The notes under the pieces: generated by a model
The model's database searches: none
Told to the model about the DNA's origin: nothing
What the model saw: the letters and a program-made list of their open reading frames with translations, nothing else
Position numbers and translations under genes: made by a program
In this document: positions 41,880 to 50,274 of the stretch, piece after piece
Position numbering within the stretch: the stretch's first letter is position 1
How the letters are laid out: every line of letters begins with the position of its first letter
NCBI GenBank assembly: GCA_963697455.1
Contig: CAVOOI010000014.1
Location: 1 to 64,000 of the forward strand
Reading direction: 5' to 3'
DNA from: JAFEDN01 sp963697455
GTDB lineage: Bacteria > Pseudomonadota > Gammaproteobacteria > Coxiellales > Coxiellaceae
Length of the DNA stretch: 64,000 bases

Positions 41880-42375
41880 ACGAAGGCGCATAGGCATCAA
41901 ACTTAAGCGTGATGTCCAAAAATTTGTCATTCCCGCGAAGGCGGGAATCCATCCCAGCATGGCTTGATGTATGGAATAACTTAAAAAAATAGTCGTTTGA
42001 GTATTCATTTACCCACAACCTTTGAATTAAAGACAAAAATGGATTCCCGCCTTCGCGCATAGGCGTCAACTTAAGGACCAGCAAGCGCGGGCATCAGCCT
42101 AATGCCATTAAGTTGAGAAACTGAACCTATTATTCCTTCCCCCTTCAAGGGGGAAGGTTAGGATGGGGGTGGTTAACAACATGTTTTATCTGGGATTTTT
42201 ATTATTTTAATCATCCCCACCCTAACCCTCCCCTTGGAAAGGGGAGGGAATAGTACTCTGGAGTCCTTAAGTTGACGCCTATGCGCCTTCGCGGGAATGA
42301 CACATTTTTGGACGACACGCTTAAGTCAACGCCTATGCGCCTTTGCGGGAATGACAAGCTATCGCGCATCTTCCC
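41880..42375. repeat. Cluster of CATTCCCGC and G-rich palindromic repeats
   Basis: The gap between yajQ and mraZ is almost entirely repeats. CATTCCCGCGAAGGCGGGAAT occurs near 41930 in long form and GATTCCCGCCTTCGCGCATA GG near 42043; the pair GCCTTCGCGGGAATGAC (42283) and GCCTTTGCGGGAATGAC (42339) follow, each with AAGT(T/C)(G/A)ACGCCTATGCG upstream. Between 42127 and 42260 lie two opposed G-rich hairpins. The block 42096-42300 is close to an inverted copy of 58029-58222. No gene is supported here. Confidence 0.8.
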
Positions 42376-42458
42376 CGGCAAAGGCCGGAAATATTAACAC
42401 TTCAAGTTGGAAAATTTTGTCATCAACTCTCAAAAACAGTAGTGTTTTCAGAAAAAAG

Positions 42459-42483
42459 TGGTACAATGTGGGAAATTGTGGGG
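42459..42483 (+). promoter_or_regulatory. mraZ promoter with three MraZ boxes
   Basis: TGGTA (42459), TGGGA (42469) and TGGGG (42479) are direct repeats with exact 10-bp period and 5-bp spacers, matching the TGGG[A/G]-N5 operator that MraZ binds upstream of its own gene. An extended -10, TGGTACAAT (42459-42467), overlaps the first box, so MraZ binding would block the dcw promoter. No good -35 is seen, consistent with an extended -10 promoter. Confidence 0.85.
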
Positions 42484-42493
42484 GTTCCCAAAC

Positions 42494-42952
42494 ATGTTCC
42501 GGGGTCTAACAGCGATACAGATTGATGCGAAAGGGCGGCTAAGTATTCCGTCCCGCTATCGTACTGCTTTAATCCAGGAAACCGGAGAGTCCGTAGTCAT
42601 CACCATTGATACGGAACAACCCTGTTTATTACTGTATCCAACCCCTCGTTGGTTAGAGATAGAGCAAAAATTAGAACAATTGCCCAGTTTTCAGCCCGCT
42701 TCAAGACGTATCCAACGTTTACTGATGGGACACGCCACCGATGTGGAGTTAGATAAACAGGGCCGAATTCTCCTGCCCCCCTCTCTCAGAGAATATGCTC
42801 GCTTGGACAAAGCCGCCATATTAGTAGGGCAGGGCAAAAAATTTGAAATATGGGACGACGCGCAATGGCAGACTAGCCGCGCCGCCTGGTTAGCCGAAGC
42901 GGCTAATGGCGCCAGCGCACTGTCATCCGAACTCTTGTCGCTTTCTTTATGA
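42494..42952 (+). CDS. mraZ: Transcriptional regulator MraZ
   Basis: MraZ is the first gene of the dcw cluster and represses it by binding TGGGN repeats. The 152-residue protein has two AbrB-like swapped-hairpin motifs: GLTAIQIDAKGRLSIPSRYR near the N-terminus and ATDVELDKQGRILLPPSLRE in the middle. ATG 42494 gives the normal start MFRGL; the upstream frame lies within the promoter. Its stop overlaps the rsmH start by 4 bp. Confidence 0.96.
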   Translation: MFRGLTAIQIDAKGRLSIPSRYRTALIQETGESVVITIDTEQPCLLLYPTPRWLEIEQKLEQLPSFQPASRRIQRLLMGHATDVELDKQGRILLPPSLREYARLDKAAILVGQGKKFEIWDDAQWQTSRAAWLAEAANGASALSSELLSLSL

Positions 42953-43875
42953 AAGAACATGAACCGGTACTCAGCGCCGAAGTAGTCGCAGGCTTAGCTA
43001 TCCAGCCCGATGGCTATTATATAGATGCTACTTTTGGCCGCGGCGGCCATAGCGCGTTAATTTTGCAAAATTTAGGCCCGGAAGGGCGCTTGCTGGCAAT
43101 AGATCAAGATCCTTCTGCTATTACGGCGGCGCAACTCCCGCCTTTTTCAGGCGATTCGAGATTTAGCATTCAATATGCTTCGTTTGTGGATTTGGCCAGT
43201 ATTGCTGCAGAACAAGGCTGGACCGGTAAAGTCAGCGGAATATTGCTGGATTTAGGTGTTTCATCACCGCAACTGGATGACCCTGCCCGCGGTTTTAGTT
43301 TTCGGCACGCCGGGCCATTAGATATGCGGATGAATCCGCAAACAGGGTCAAGTGCAGCGGATTGGTTAAACCACGCGCAAGAGCCGGAAATAACCCAGGT
43401 ATTGCGCGAATATGGAGAAGAGCGGTTCGCGCGGCGGATTGCCCACGCCATTATTTCCGCGCGCGCGGAGAAGCCATTGACCACGACTCAGGAATTGGCA
43501 GCGTTAATTAGCCAGGCCGTGCCATTTCATGAGCCAGGTAAACATCCGGCCACGCGTAGCTTTCAAGCGATCCGGATATTTATTAATCAAGAATTAACGG
43601 CGTTGCAGACGGTTTTAAGCGAATGTCTGCCGGTTTTAAAGCGAGGCGGGCGATTAGCGGTGATTAGTTTTCACTCGCTGGAAGATCGCATTGTCAAACA
43701 CTTTATGCAAGAACAGGCGCGGGGTGATGCGCTGGATAAATTACCCTTGAGAGAAACTCAAATTGTACGGCGTTTGCGCGTTGTCAGCCGATTAATTCGG
43801 CCTAACGAAGCGGAAACAGATTTTAATCCCCGGGCGCGCAGCGCCCGGCTCAGAATTGCGGAGAAATTAGCATGA
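42949..43875 (+). CDS. rsmH: 16S rRNA (cytosine-1402-N4)-methyltransferase
   Basis: RsmH (MraW) methylates N4 of C1402 in 16S rRNA. The 308-residue enzyme opens EHEPVLSAEVVAGL, has the SAM site YYIDATFGRGGHSALIL in part and AIDQDPSAI, ILLDLGVSSPQLDDPARGFSF in part, and the C-terminal LISFHSLEDRIVKHFM. It overlaps mraZ and ftsL by ATGA, indicating tight co-translation. Confidence 0.97.
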   Translation: MKEHEPVLSAEVVAGLAIQPDGYYIDATFGRGGHSALILQNLGPEGRLLAIDQDPSAITAAQLPPFSGDSRFSIQYASFVDLASIAAEQGWTGKVSGILLDLGVSSPQLDDPARGFSFRHAGPLDMRMNPQTGSSAADWLNHAQEPEITQVLREYGEERFARRIAHAIISARAEKPLTTTQELAALISQAVPFHEPGKHPATRSFQAIRIFINQELTALQTVLSECLPVLKRGGRLAVISFHSLEDRIVKHFMQEQARGDALDKLPLRETQIVRRLRVVSRLIRPNEAETDFNPRARSARLRIAEKLA

Positions 43876-44204
43876 ATGCAATCACTCGCGTCTATCACAC
43901 CGGGGCCGCACGGATTCCATTAGTTCGGGGCCAAAAAACCACCTGGAGCTGGGGGACTAAATGTCTCATCGCGTTATTAATCGCATCGGCTTTCGTGGTA
44001 GTTTATTTAAAAGACTTAAATCGCCGCACTTTTATTCAGTATCAAGATATGGCGCGCGCGAATCAACAAGCACAGGTTGATTGGGGAAAATTGTTATTAG
44101 AAGAAAGCACGTGGGCAGCACAAGCCAACGTGCAAAAAGTCGCCAGCGATCGTTTGCACATGATGACGCCCACAGCGAAAGATATTGTTCTAGTGACTAA
44201 TTAA
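43872..44204 (+). CDS. ftsL: Cell division protein FtsL
   Basis: A bitopic division protein that with FtsB and FtsQ activates FtsWI. The 110-residue product has a short cytoplasmic N-terminus, one membrane helix at about residues 36-54 (CLIALLIASAFVVVYL), and a periplasmic coiled coil (YQDMARANQQAQVDWGKLLLEE). The sequence is poorly conserved, as usual; position between rsmH and ftsI is decisive. A 177-bp gap containing a long perfect inverted repeat separates it from ftsI. Confidence 0.92.
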   Translation: MNAITRVYHTGAARIPLVRGQKTTWSWGTKCLIALLIASAFVVVYLKDLNRRTFIQYQDMARANQQAQVDWGKLLLEESTWAAQANVQKVASDRLHMMTPTAKDIVLVTN

Positions 44205-44223
44205 GGAATTTTCTCTGACTTCC

Positions 44224-44328
44224 CCCTTTGAAAACACCCAAAGGGTGCAGGCGTGGGATTGAGGGGGATTTTTTTTAAATAAATTCCTCCTAACCTCACG
44301 CCTGCACCCTTTGGGTGTTTTCAAAGGG
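44224..44328. repeat. Perfect 32-bp inverted repeat between ftsL and ftsI
   Basis: CCCTTTGAAAACACCCAAAG GGTGCAGGCGTG at 44224-44255 is perfectly complementary to 44297-44328 across a 41-bp loop. The arms themselves contain CCCAAAGGG. Shortened relatives sit between the small gene and murF (about 55445) and between murD and ftsW (59625-59652). In the transcript it would form a very stable hairpin and may attenuate or process the dcw mRNA. Confidence 0.85.
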
Positions 44329-44381
44329 AGGGATTGGACAAATTTCCTTAAGTTAACACGATTAATACAGGGGGAATTTTT

Positions 44382-46145
44382 TTGGCTCGCAATTTTAAAT
44401 CAAAGTTCAATAAGTCACGTCATTCACCAACTTCCCCTCGCAATGCGCGCGACCCGTTAAAAGAGGGCGAAGGGCACGCTGCTTGGCGTTTTTGGGTGGT
44501 GTTGATATTTTTGGCCGTCGGCTTCTTAGGATTAATCTGGCGATTAGTCGATTTAACCATTCTAAACCGGACATTTTTAGTCAAGCAAGGCCAGTTGCGC
44601 ACTTTGCGCACCATGGAAATTCCTGCTTACCGTGGCATGATCACCGACCGCAACAATCATCCGCTGGCGATTAGCACGCCGGTCGATTCAGTGTGGGTTA
44701 ATCCCGCGCAATTTCATCCCAGCCCGGAACAGCTCAATCAACTGGCGCAAGATTTGCAAATGTCTGCGAGCGACATCCAACAACAAATTTCCGCCGAGTC
44801 CACTCGTAGTTTTATTTATTTGAAGCGCGGCAATCCGCCGGCGGTCAGCGATCAAATTGCCGCATTAAAAATTCCCGGAGTATTTTTTCAGCGTGAATAC
44901 AAGCGTTATTATCCAGAAGCGGAAGTGACCGCGCACTTAATTGGTTTAACTAATATAGATGATCACGGTCAGGAAGGATTAGAATTAGCTTACGATCAAT
45001 GGTTGGCGGGTGATCCTGGCAAGAAACAAGTGATCAAGGATCGCTTAGGCAATATTATTTCTGAAGTAGCGCTGTTGAAAAAACCCGAGCAAGGCCATCC
45101 TTTAGTCTTGAGCATAGATAAGCGGATTCAATACGCGGCTTATCAAGGACTGAAAGCGGCAGTCGATCAATATCAAGCCGAAGGCGGATCAGTAGTGGTG
45201 ATAGATGCGCGCACCAGTGAAGTGTTGGCGATGGTCAATCAGCCTTCATACAATCCGAACAATCGCCCCCAGCAGCACGATGGCCGTTATCGCAACCGTG
45301 CAGTCACGGATATGTATGAGCCTGGTTCAACCGTAAAAACATTTACCATTGCATTGGCGTTAGCCAGCGGCAGATATACTGCTGAGACTATTATTGATAC
45401 TCGTCCCGGCTGGATGGTGGTTGGCGGTTACCGCATTACCGATGATGATAATTTCGGCGTCATCAATGTAGGGGAGGTGCTGGCGAAGTCGAGTAACATT
45501 GGCGCGACTAAAATTATGATGTCCTTGTCGCCGCAATCGCATTGGGATTTATTGCATCGAGTAGGTTTTGGTGAATTAACCGGCAGTCATTTTCCAGGTG
45601 AAATCTCGGGTCGTTTACCTGAAGAACAAGTGTGGCGGCCCAGCGAAGTGGCGACGCTGGCTTACGGTTACGGTTTAGCGGTGACGACTTTGCAATTAGC
45701 GCACGCTTACACCGTTTTTGCGGATGGCGGAGTACTGCGGCCGTTATCGTTACTAAAAGTTGCGCAAGTCCCGGTGGGCGCGCAGGTGCTGGCGCCGAAT
45801 ATTGCGCACACGATGCTATCGCTGTTAGAAAATGATGTGCAAGCCGGTGAATATCACACCGGCACCCGCGCGCAAATTCCCGGTTACCGCGTTGGTGGAA
45901 AAACTGGCACTTCTTATATCGCCGGCCCGCACGGTTACGACCGGCATAATTACAATTCCTCTTTTGTAGGCGTTGCCCCGATCAGTAATCCGCGATTAGT
46001 GATTGCTGTGTATATTCGCGAGCCGCACGGCAGCCACATGGGCGCACTGGTTTCCGCGCCGGTATTCGCACAAGTGATGAGCGATTCGCTGCGCATTTTA
46101 AATGTAGCGCCGGATGCGCCAGTGACAGAAAATCCAAAGGGGTAG
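44382..46145 (+). CDS. ftsI: Septal peptidoglycan transpeptidase FtsI (PBP3)
   Basis: FtsI crosslinks septal peptidoglycan with its partner FtsW. The 587-residue class B PBP has a cytoplasmic tail, one membrane helix (about 37-57), a pedestal domain starting with RGMITDRN, and the transpeptidase domain with the SxxK motif STVK (Ser316-Lys319), SSN (370-372) and KTGT (507-510). The only plausible start is TTG 44382, preceded by GGGGA. Its stop marks the left border of a 7.6-kb accessory insert that separates it from murE. Confidence 0.95.
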   Translation: MARNFKSKFNKSRHSPTSPRNARDPLKEGEGHAAWRFWVVLIFLAVGFLGLIWRLVDLTILNRTFLVKQGQLRTLRTMEIPAYRGMITDRNNHPLAISTPVDSVWVNPAQFHPSPEQLNQLAQDLQMSASDIQQQISAESTRSFIYLKRGNPPAVSDQIAALKIPGVFFQREYKRYYPEAEVTAHLIGLTNIDDHGQEGLELAYDQWLAGDPGKKQVIKDRLGNIISEVALLKKPEQGHPLVLSIDKRIQYAAYQGLKAAVDQYQAEGGSVVVIDARTSEVLAMVNQPSYNPNNRPQQHDGRYRNRAVTDMYEPGSTVKTFTIALALASGRYTAETIIDTRPGWMVVGGYRITDDDNFGVINVGEVLAKSSNIGATKIMMSLSPQSHWDLLHRVGFGELTGSHFPGEISGRLPEEQVWRPSEVATLAYGYGLAVTTLQLAHAYTVFADGGVLRPLSLLKVAQVPVGAQVLAPNIAHTMLSLLENDVQAGEYHTGTRAQIPGYRVGGKTGTSYIAGPHGYDRHNYNSSFVGVAPISNPRLVIAVYIREPHGSHMGALVSAPVFAQVMSDSLRILNVAPDAPVTENPKG

Positions 46146-46211
46146 AGAGAAGTTTTATGCGTAATCAAAAAATAATAGATTAATTTCTCATTTAGTTAAA
46201 AATCAAACGCT

Positions 46212-46231
46212 ATTAATAGTTTCTTAAGAAT
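46212..46231 (+). promoter_or_regulatory. PmrA-box-like direct repeat before the WH2-like gene
   Basis: ATTAATAGT (46212-46220) and CTTAAGAAT (46223-46231) are TTAA-centred half-sites with 2-bp spacing and an 11-bp period, agreeing with the cTTAATatT tandem PmrA element less exactly than the one at 6660. A possible -10 TGTAAT (46235-46240) lies just downstream. The gene begins 100 bp downstream. Confidence 0.45.
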
Positions 46232-46330
46232 TTTGTAATTGCAAAACTTAAGTCTTTATGAAAAAATTCATTTCAATTAATCATGGAATCTCATTAAGAG
46301 AAAAAATTTAATCATTTAGGAGACAGGAAA

Positions 46331-49300
46331 ATGCACAAGATTCATCCATCGGCAATTCACGAAGACTATTCCAAACTAATCACTCAAACTCCTGAAGTTA
46401 AGCAACGCTTGACTTCTGTGGGCACTATGCCTTTAAACGAACTAGTCATTGCTTTACATAAAGTGGGTAAAGCTTCCGAAAAACGTAGTACTTCTCTGAG
46501 AGAGGAAGAGGTTGAGCTGACAGAGCTGCTCAAGGCTTTTCAAGACTTTTCAGTATCACCCACATATATTAGGTTAATGAAGATCGAGATGCAGTTTGTG
46601 TCACAACCCGAAATATTAAAACATCTGCAGACGCCGGCGGGTAAAGCAGAGGTTGCCAAATTATCTAAAAAATTAAATGTTATGGGTGCATTAGAACGAG
46701 GTAATGACATCCTCTGTGAGAAAAACAAAGCAGAATTGATAGCGCGCTTACTCATAATTTATGGTGCTTGTTTAGACATTAAAGCCCAAATGGGAATAGA
46801 AGAAACCCAGGAAGATAAAGAAAGTACAACAAATCTAAGCAGTTCGGATCAGGTTAAGTTACTCGAATTTAGAAAGAAAATAAATACATTTAGAGATGCT
46901 GCTTTTGTATTTTTTGGCCGAGTCTTTAGTGAATATGAAACCGCGGATATCGACGTTCAGGATCAACGCCTAAAACAATTTGAATTAATAAAAAAACAAT
47001 TAAATAGTGGCTTAGTTCCTTTGGAGAAAGTTGCTGGTCTCCAAAATGTCGAATTATTAGATGAGACTCTCGATGAGAAGAAATTGGACATCAATGAAAT
47101 TAGATTTTTTATTTCTGATAAAACACAAGCCGATAGTTTATATAACGTTGTTGATCTAGCTGAAAATATCATTGGGGCTAACAACCAAAAAGCTAAAATG
47201 AATACTACTCCTCCCAAAATGAGTGCTATTCAGTTACAAACCAGCGTAACTAAAATAAAACGTTACATACAATGGATTGAGAAACAGAAAGCAGCAATCA
47301 AAAATCGTCCGGATTTTCAAATTATGGATGAACTTCTGAAAAATATACAAGCCGCATATCAGGATTTCAACGCAGATGTTCCTCAAAGTGAATTGGGCCA
47401 GCTGGCTGCAGCAACTGCAGCGACAATCGCCACTATGCAGGGACTTTGGACCAACGTTTCTGGAGTTCAGGCTAATATAAAACCAGAAGATTTTAAAAAA
47501 CATATCCTTTTAAAAGAAATAAAGTCATCTGCTTCCGAAGCAAAATCAGACTCTGAAAAACATTTAGACTATCTAAAGAAGAAGAAGGAATCGCTCTTAG
47601 AAACTTTGACAGATTTAGATAAGGCCCAAGCGCAACTGAATATAGTCATGACTCCACAAAAAAATACAATAGTTACCCATACCAAAGTGCTTCCTGCAGC
47701 TCCTCCGCCGAAGAGGCAGACTTCCATCTCTGGATCTGGCGGTTCTCAGCTTTCAACAAGCGAAACTATGCGATCTTCAATAAGCTCTTCTTCATCACTC
47801 ACTTTTACTGCAGAAGACACAATAATTGAACATATACATGAAGCATCGATAAAGTTTGACTTTTTTACGGGGAAATTAGCTAAATTGATTGGCCATTATT
47901 ATCGTACTAATCTTTTTGTTGAGCAGGGTGATGCGTACGCTAAGGAGCAGGCTCAGAAAGCGTGGGCCCAATATAAGCAAAAATTTTCAAGTCTTTCGGC
48001 TACTCAGGCATTAGCCCAATTCTTTCAAGAACCCACGACTGGAGAAGAAATTAAAGCTGCAGAAGAGACTACTTTTTCCGGATTTTGGAAATTAAGACTG
48101 TTTTTACTCCAAGAATTAAGTTTTAATTTTCTACAGGTAGATAAGGAAATGAAAGCTAATGTTAAACTGACCGAAGATAAATTTTCCAAGCCCATATCTC
48201 TTTCCGGTTTGCCTCGATTACCGCTAAATGAAAGTAAAAGTGCATGTACCGTATATGATTATCAACAGCTATTGAAAGAAGAAAAATACCATTTAGATCT
48301 GCTGCAAGCGGTTGAGAAAGAAGGGGCAACCCATCCTTTCGCTAAACCGTGTGTCCTGTTTGAATCGTACTACCGTAGATTTCTCGTTAGAAAAGATCGG
48401 CTCGCTCAGTTTATGATCCGTCTAATGCAACGACCTCATTTTATAGATAAGGAATTTGATGAAGAGACTTTACTAAAAATTTTTAATAGTTCAGGTAGTT
48501 CAGATTCCGGGTTTAAGTTGTGCCTTGAGGAAGCGTTAACTGATTTGGCTTATTTATGTAGGTGGGGAGAAGTTATAAAAGCATTGTTGGGCCATTATCA
48601 AGCAGACAAAACCGACGGAGCACTAATATTAGAAGGTATAAATGCCATTATAACCGAAGCAGATAAGCTTGAAGCTTTGCTATTTGGAGCACCGGCTTCT
48701 AGACTGTTTGTAAGCGATCATGATAAGCGCGTAAGAAAAGTATTTTCTGATATTAGTTTTGCATGGCGTAGTAAACGTGCGCAGGCTGAAAAGGAGATTT
48801 TGATACCTGGCGTACCTAATTTAAGAAAATATGAGGGAATGGTAGCGCAGAAGATTTCCCCGATAGTGAACAAAACCCTTGAATCTAAATATGAAATTAA
48901 GCAGGAGCCGCTCAATAATCCCCTTTCAAGTTCTAACTTCAACTCCAGCTTTAGCTCAAGCAGTTCAAGTTTCGACTCACTCTCTTCTTCGTCTACCTTT
49001 TCATCTCAGCCTTATCCATCAATATTTAACTCTCTAACTCCGACCCTGCCGAATAGCTTTTCGAATTCAACTGCTGGCTCTGGTAGCTCAATCAGTTCAA
49101 GTTCCAGCGTGCCCCCTTCTTTATCTAGCGCTTCACTTCTGTCGAGTCAGTTAACTAGCCCTCTAACTATAACTTCGTCGGTTCTCTCGATGTCAGTGCT
49201 TAATTCTAAAACTTCTTTCACTTCAACTTCTGTTGTTACTGAGAATGATCAGAAGCAGAGTACATCGGGGACTGACGGTGACGGTCCGCCTGATGCTCCG

Positions 49301-50113
49301 CCGATGGACTCTCCGAATAATACTACGTTGAATCCAGCTTCTAGCTCAAGCTCTGATACAGGCAGCAATTCATCTCCGTCAAGCACTTCGTCTGGCGCCT
49401 CGTCAGAAACTACGAGTACTCAGCCTAATTTATCTTCGTCTTCCCCAACCCCAACCCCTGTTGTTCGCCCAGGCCCAAGTGGCGATCGAAATGGTTTGTT
49501 GGATCAAATTAAGAACAGAGGAGGTTTGAAATTAAAAAAGGTAGAGACGGTAGTAAAAAATGGCGATTTGAAGGAAGAATCAAAAGGAAGAGTGGTAGAA
49601 AAAAAACCAAACTCATCTAGTGATTCAGCATCTTTATCTTCATCTTCGTCTTCGTCTCAAGAGACGTGGGATGAGGACGGGAATGAGAATGATGGTGAAC
49701 AAGAAGATGTATCGACAAAACGTCTGATCGACATGGCAGAAATTCTCGTCTCCACTCTATCAAGTTCGGTGTCTAGCTCAAGCTCTAGTTCAACTTCTGC
49801 ATCTAAGGGAACTGTTTCGGTGTCTAGCTCAAGCTCTAGTTCAACTTCTGAATCTAAGGAAACTGTGAATTCTGAGACCTCTGTGCCAATAATGTCGCCG
49901 TCAATACCTGGTCGAGGTACGCCGGGCCTGTTCGGGACTCCTCCTCCTCCTCCTTCTAGAGGGACGTCACCACCTGTTACAAACGGATCAGGACCGCCTC
50001 CAGTTCCATCTGGCTTTAATCTACGCGTTACTACTGGTAGTACTGGCAGAAGATTGCCGCCGCCTCCGACTCCTGTCAAGACTTCTACTACGCTGCTTTC
50101 TAATAACAAGTAA
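46331..50113 (+). CDS. Giant Ser/Pro-rich protein with WH2-like motif, candidate effector
   Basis: A 1260-residue soluble protein, unrelated to cell division, between ftsI and murE. Residues 1-870 are charged, helical, with coiled-coil stretches (EKHLDYLKKKKESLLETLTD). Residues 870-1260 are low-complexity Ser/Thr/Pro. Within them, residues 1053-1075 (RNGLLDQIKNRGG, then LKLKKVETV) closely follow the actin-binding WH2 pattern LLDQI-x(n)-LKKVE of WASP/N-WASP, with a two-residue longer linker. An acidic segment with Trp (Trp1113, WDEDGNENDGEQED) and profilin-ligand-like tracts (TPPPPPSRG, SGPPPVPSG, LPPPPTPV) follow. A Ser-rich unit of 51 bp is duplicated in tandem (about 49770-49870). There is no signal peptide. 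Most likely a type IV-secreted actin modulator; this is inference. AGGAGACAGG precedes the ATG. Confidence 0.75.
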   Translation: MHKIHPSAIHEDYSKLITQTPEVKQRLTSVGTMPLNELVIALHKVGKASEKRSTSLREEEVELTELLKAFQDFSVSPTYIRLMKIEMQFVSQPEILKHLQTPAGKAEVAKLSKKLNVMGALERGNDILCEKNKAELIARLLIIYGACLDIKAQMGIEETQEDKESTTNLSSSDQVKLLEFRKKINTFRDAAFVFFGRVFSEYETADIDVQDQRLKQFELIKKQLNSGLVPLEKVAGLQNVELLDETLDEKKLDINEIRFFISDKTQADSLYNVVDLAENIIGANNQKAKMNTTPPKMSAIQLQTSVTKIKRYIQWIEKQKAAIKNRPDFQIMDELLKNIQAAYQDFNADVPQSELGQLAAATAATIATMQGLWTNVSGVQANIKPEDFKKHILLKEIKSSASEAKSDSEKHLDYLKKKKESLLETLTDLDKAQAQLNIVMTPQKNTIVTHTKVLPAAPPPKRQTSISGSGGSQLSTSETMRSSISSSSSLTFTAEDTIIEHIHEASIKFDFFTGKLAKLIGHYYRTNLFVEQGDAYAKEQAQKAWAQYKQKFSSLSATQALAQFFQEPTTGEEIKAAEETTFSGFWKLRLFLLQELSFNFLQVDKEMKANVKLTEDKFSKPISLSGLPRLPLNESKSACTVYDYQQLLKEEKYHLDLLQAVEKEGATHPFAKPCVLFESYYRRFLVRKDRLAQFMIRLMQRPHFIDKEFDEETLLKIFNSSGSSDSGFKLCLEEALTDLAYLCRWGEVIKALLGHYQADKTDGALILEGINAIITEADKLEALLFGAPASRLFVSDHDKRVRKVFSDISFAWRSKRAQAEKEILIPGVPNLRKYEGMVAQKISPIVNKTLESKYEIKQEPLNNPLSSSNFNSSFSSSSSSFDSLSSSSTFSSQPYPSIFNSLTPTLPNSFSNSTAGSGSSISSSSSVPPSLSSASLLSSQLTSPLTITSSVLSMSVLNSKTSFTSTSVVTENDQKQSTSGTDGDGPPDAPPMDSPNNTTLNPASSSSSDTGSNSSPSSTSSGASSETTSTQPNLSSSSPTPTPVVRPGPSGDRNGLLDQIKNRGGLKLKKVETVVKNGDLKEESKGRVVEKKPNSSSDSASLSSSSSSSQETWDEDGNENDGEQEDVSTKRLIDMAEILVSTLSSSVSSSSSSSTSASKGTVSVSSSSSSSTSESKETVNSETSVPIMSPSIPGRGTPGLFGTPPPPPSRGTSPPVTNGSGPPPVPSGFNLRVTTGSTGRRLPPPPTPVKTSTTLLSNNK

Positions 50114-50130
50114 GCCCCCTGCCTGTTATC

Positions 50131-50170
50131 AAATCGCCGGTCACCCACCCTGACCGGCGATTTGCATTTT
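50131..50170 (+). terminator. Intrinsic terminator after the WH2-like gene
   Basis: AAATCGCCGGTCA and TGACCGGCGATTT form a perfect 13-bp stem with loop CCCACCC, followed by GCATTTT. It lies 18 bp after the stop and would shield downstream genes from the effector promoter. Confidence 0.85.
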
Positions 50171-50226
50171 AAGCGAAGGAGAAATCTCAATGGCTTGCCG
50201 TTCAAAAAGCTGATAAATTCCATTTT

Positions 50227-50268
50227 TTGGAGTATACTCCAATTAATCACTTTGATTTTTGGAGTACA
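50227..50268. promoter_or_regulatory. Operator-like palindrome array before the second DUF4143 ATPase
   Basis: TTGGAGTATACTCCAA (50227-50242) is a perfect 16-bp palindrome. A third half-site, TTTTTGGAGTACA (50256-50268), repeats the left half in direct orientation and ends 6 bp before the start codon. The design (palindrome plus a third half-site) parallels the array before the first DUF4143 ATPase, though the sequence is different. Confidence 0.7.
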
Positions 50269-50274
50269 TTCTTA

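Noticed and set aside
41880..42410. CRISPR array in the repeat-rich gap before mraZ
   Set aside because: The repeats are palindromic, of unequal length and orientation, without regular spacers or cas genes.
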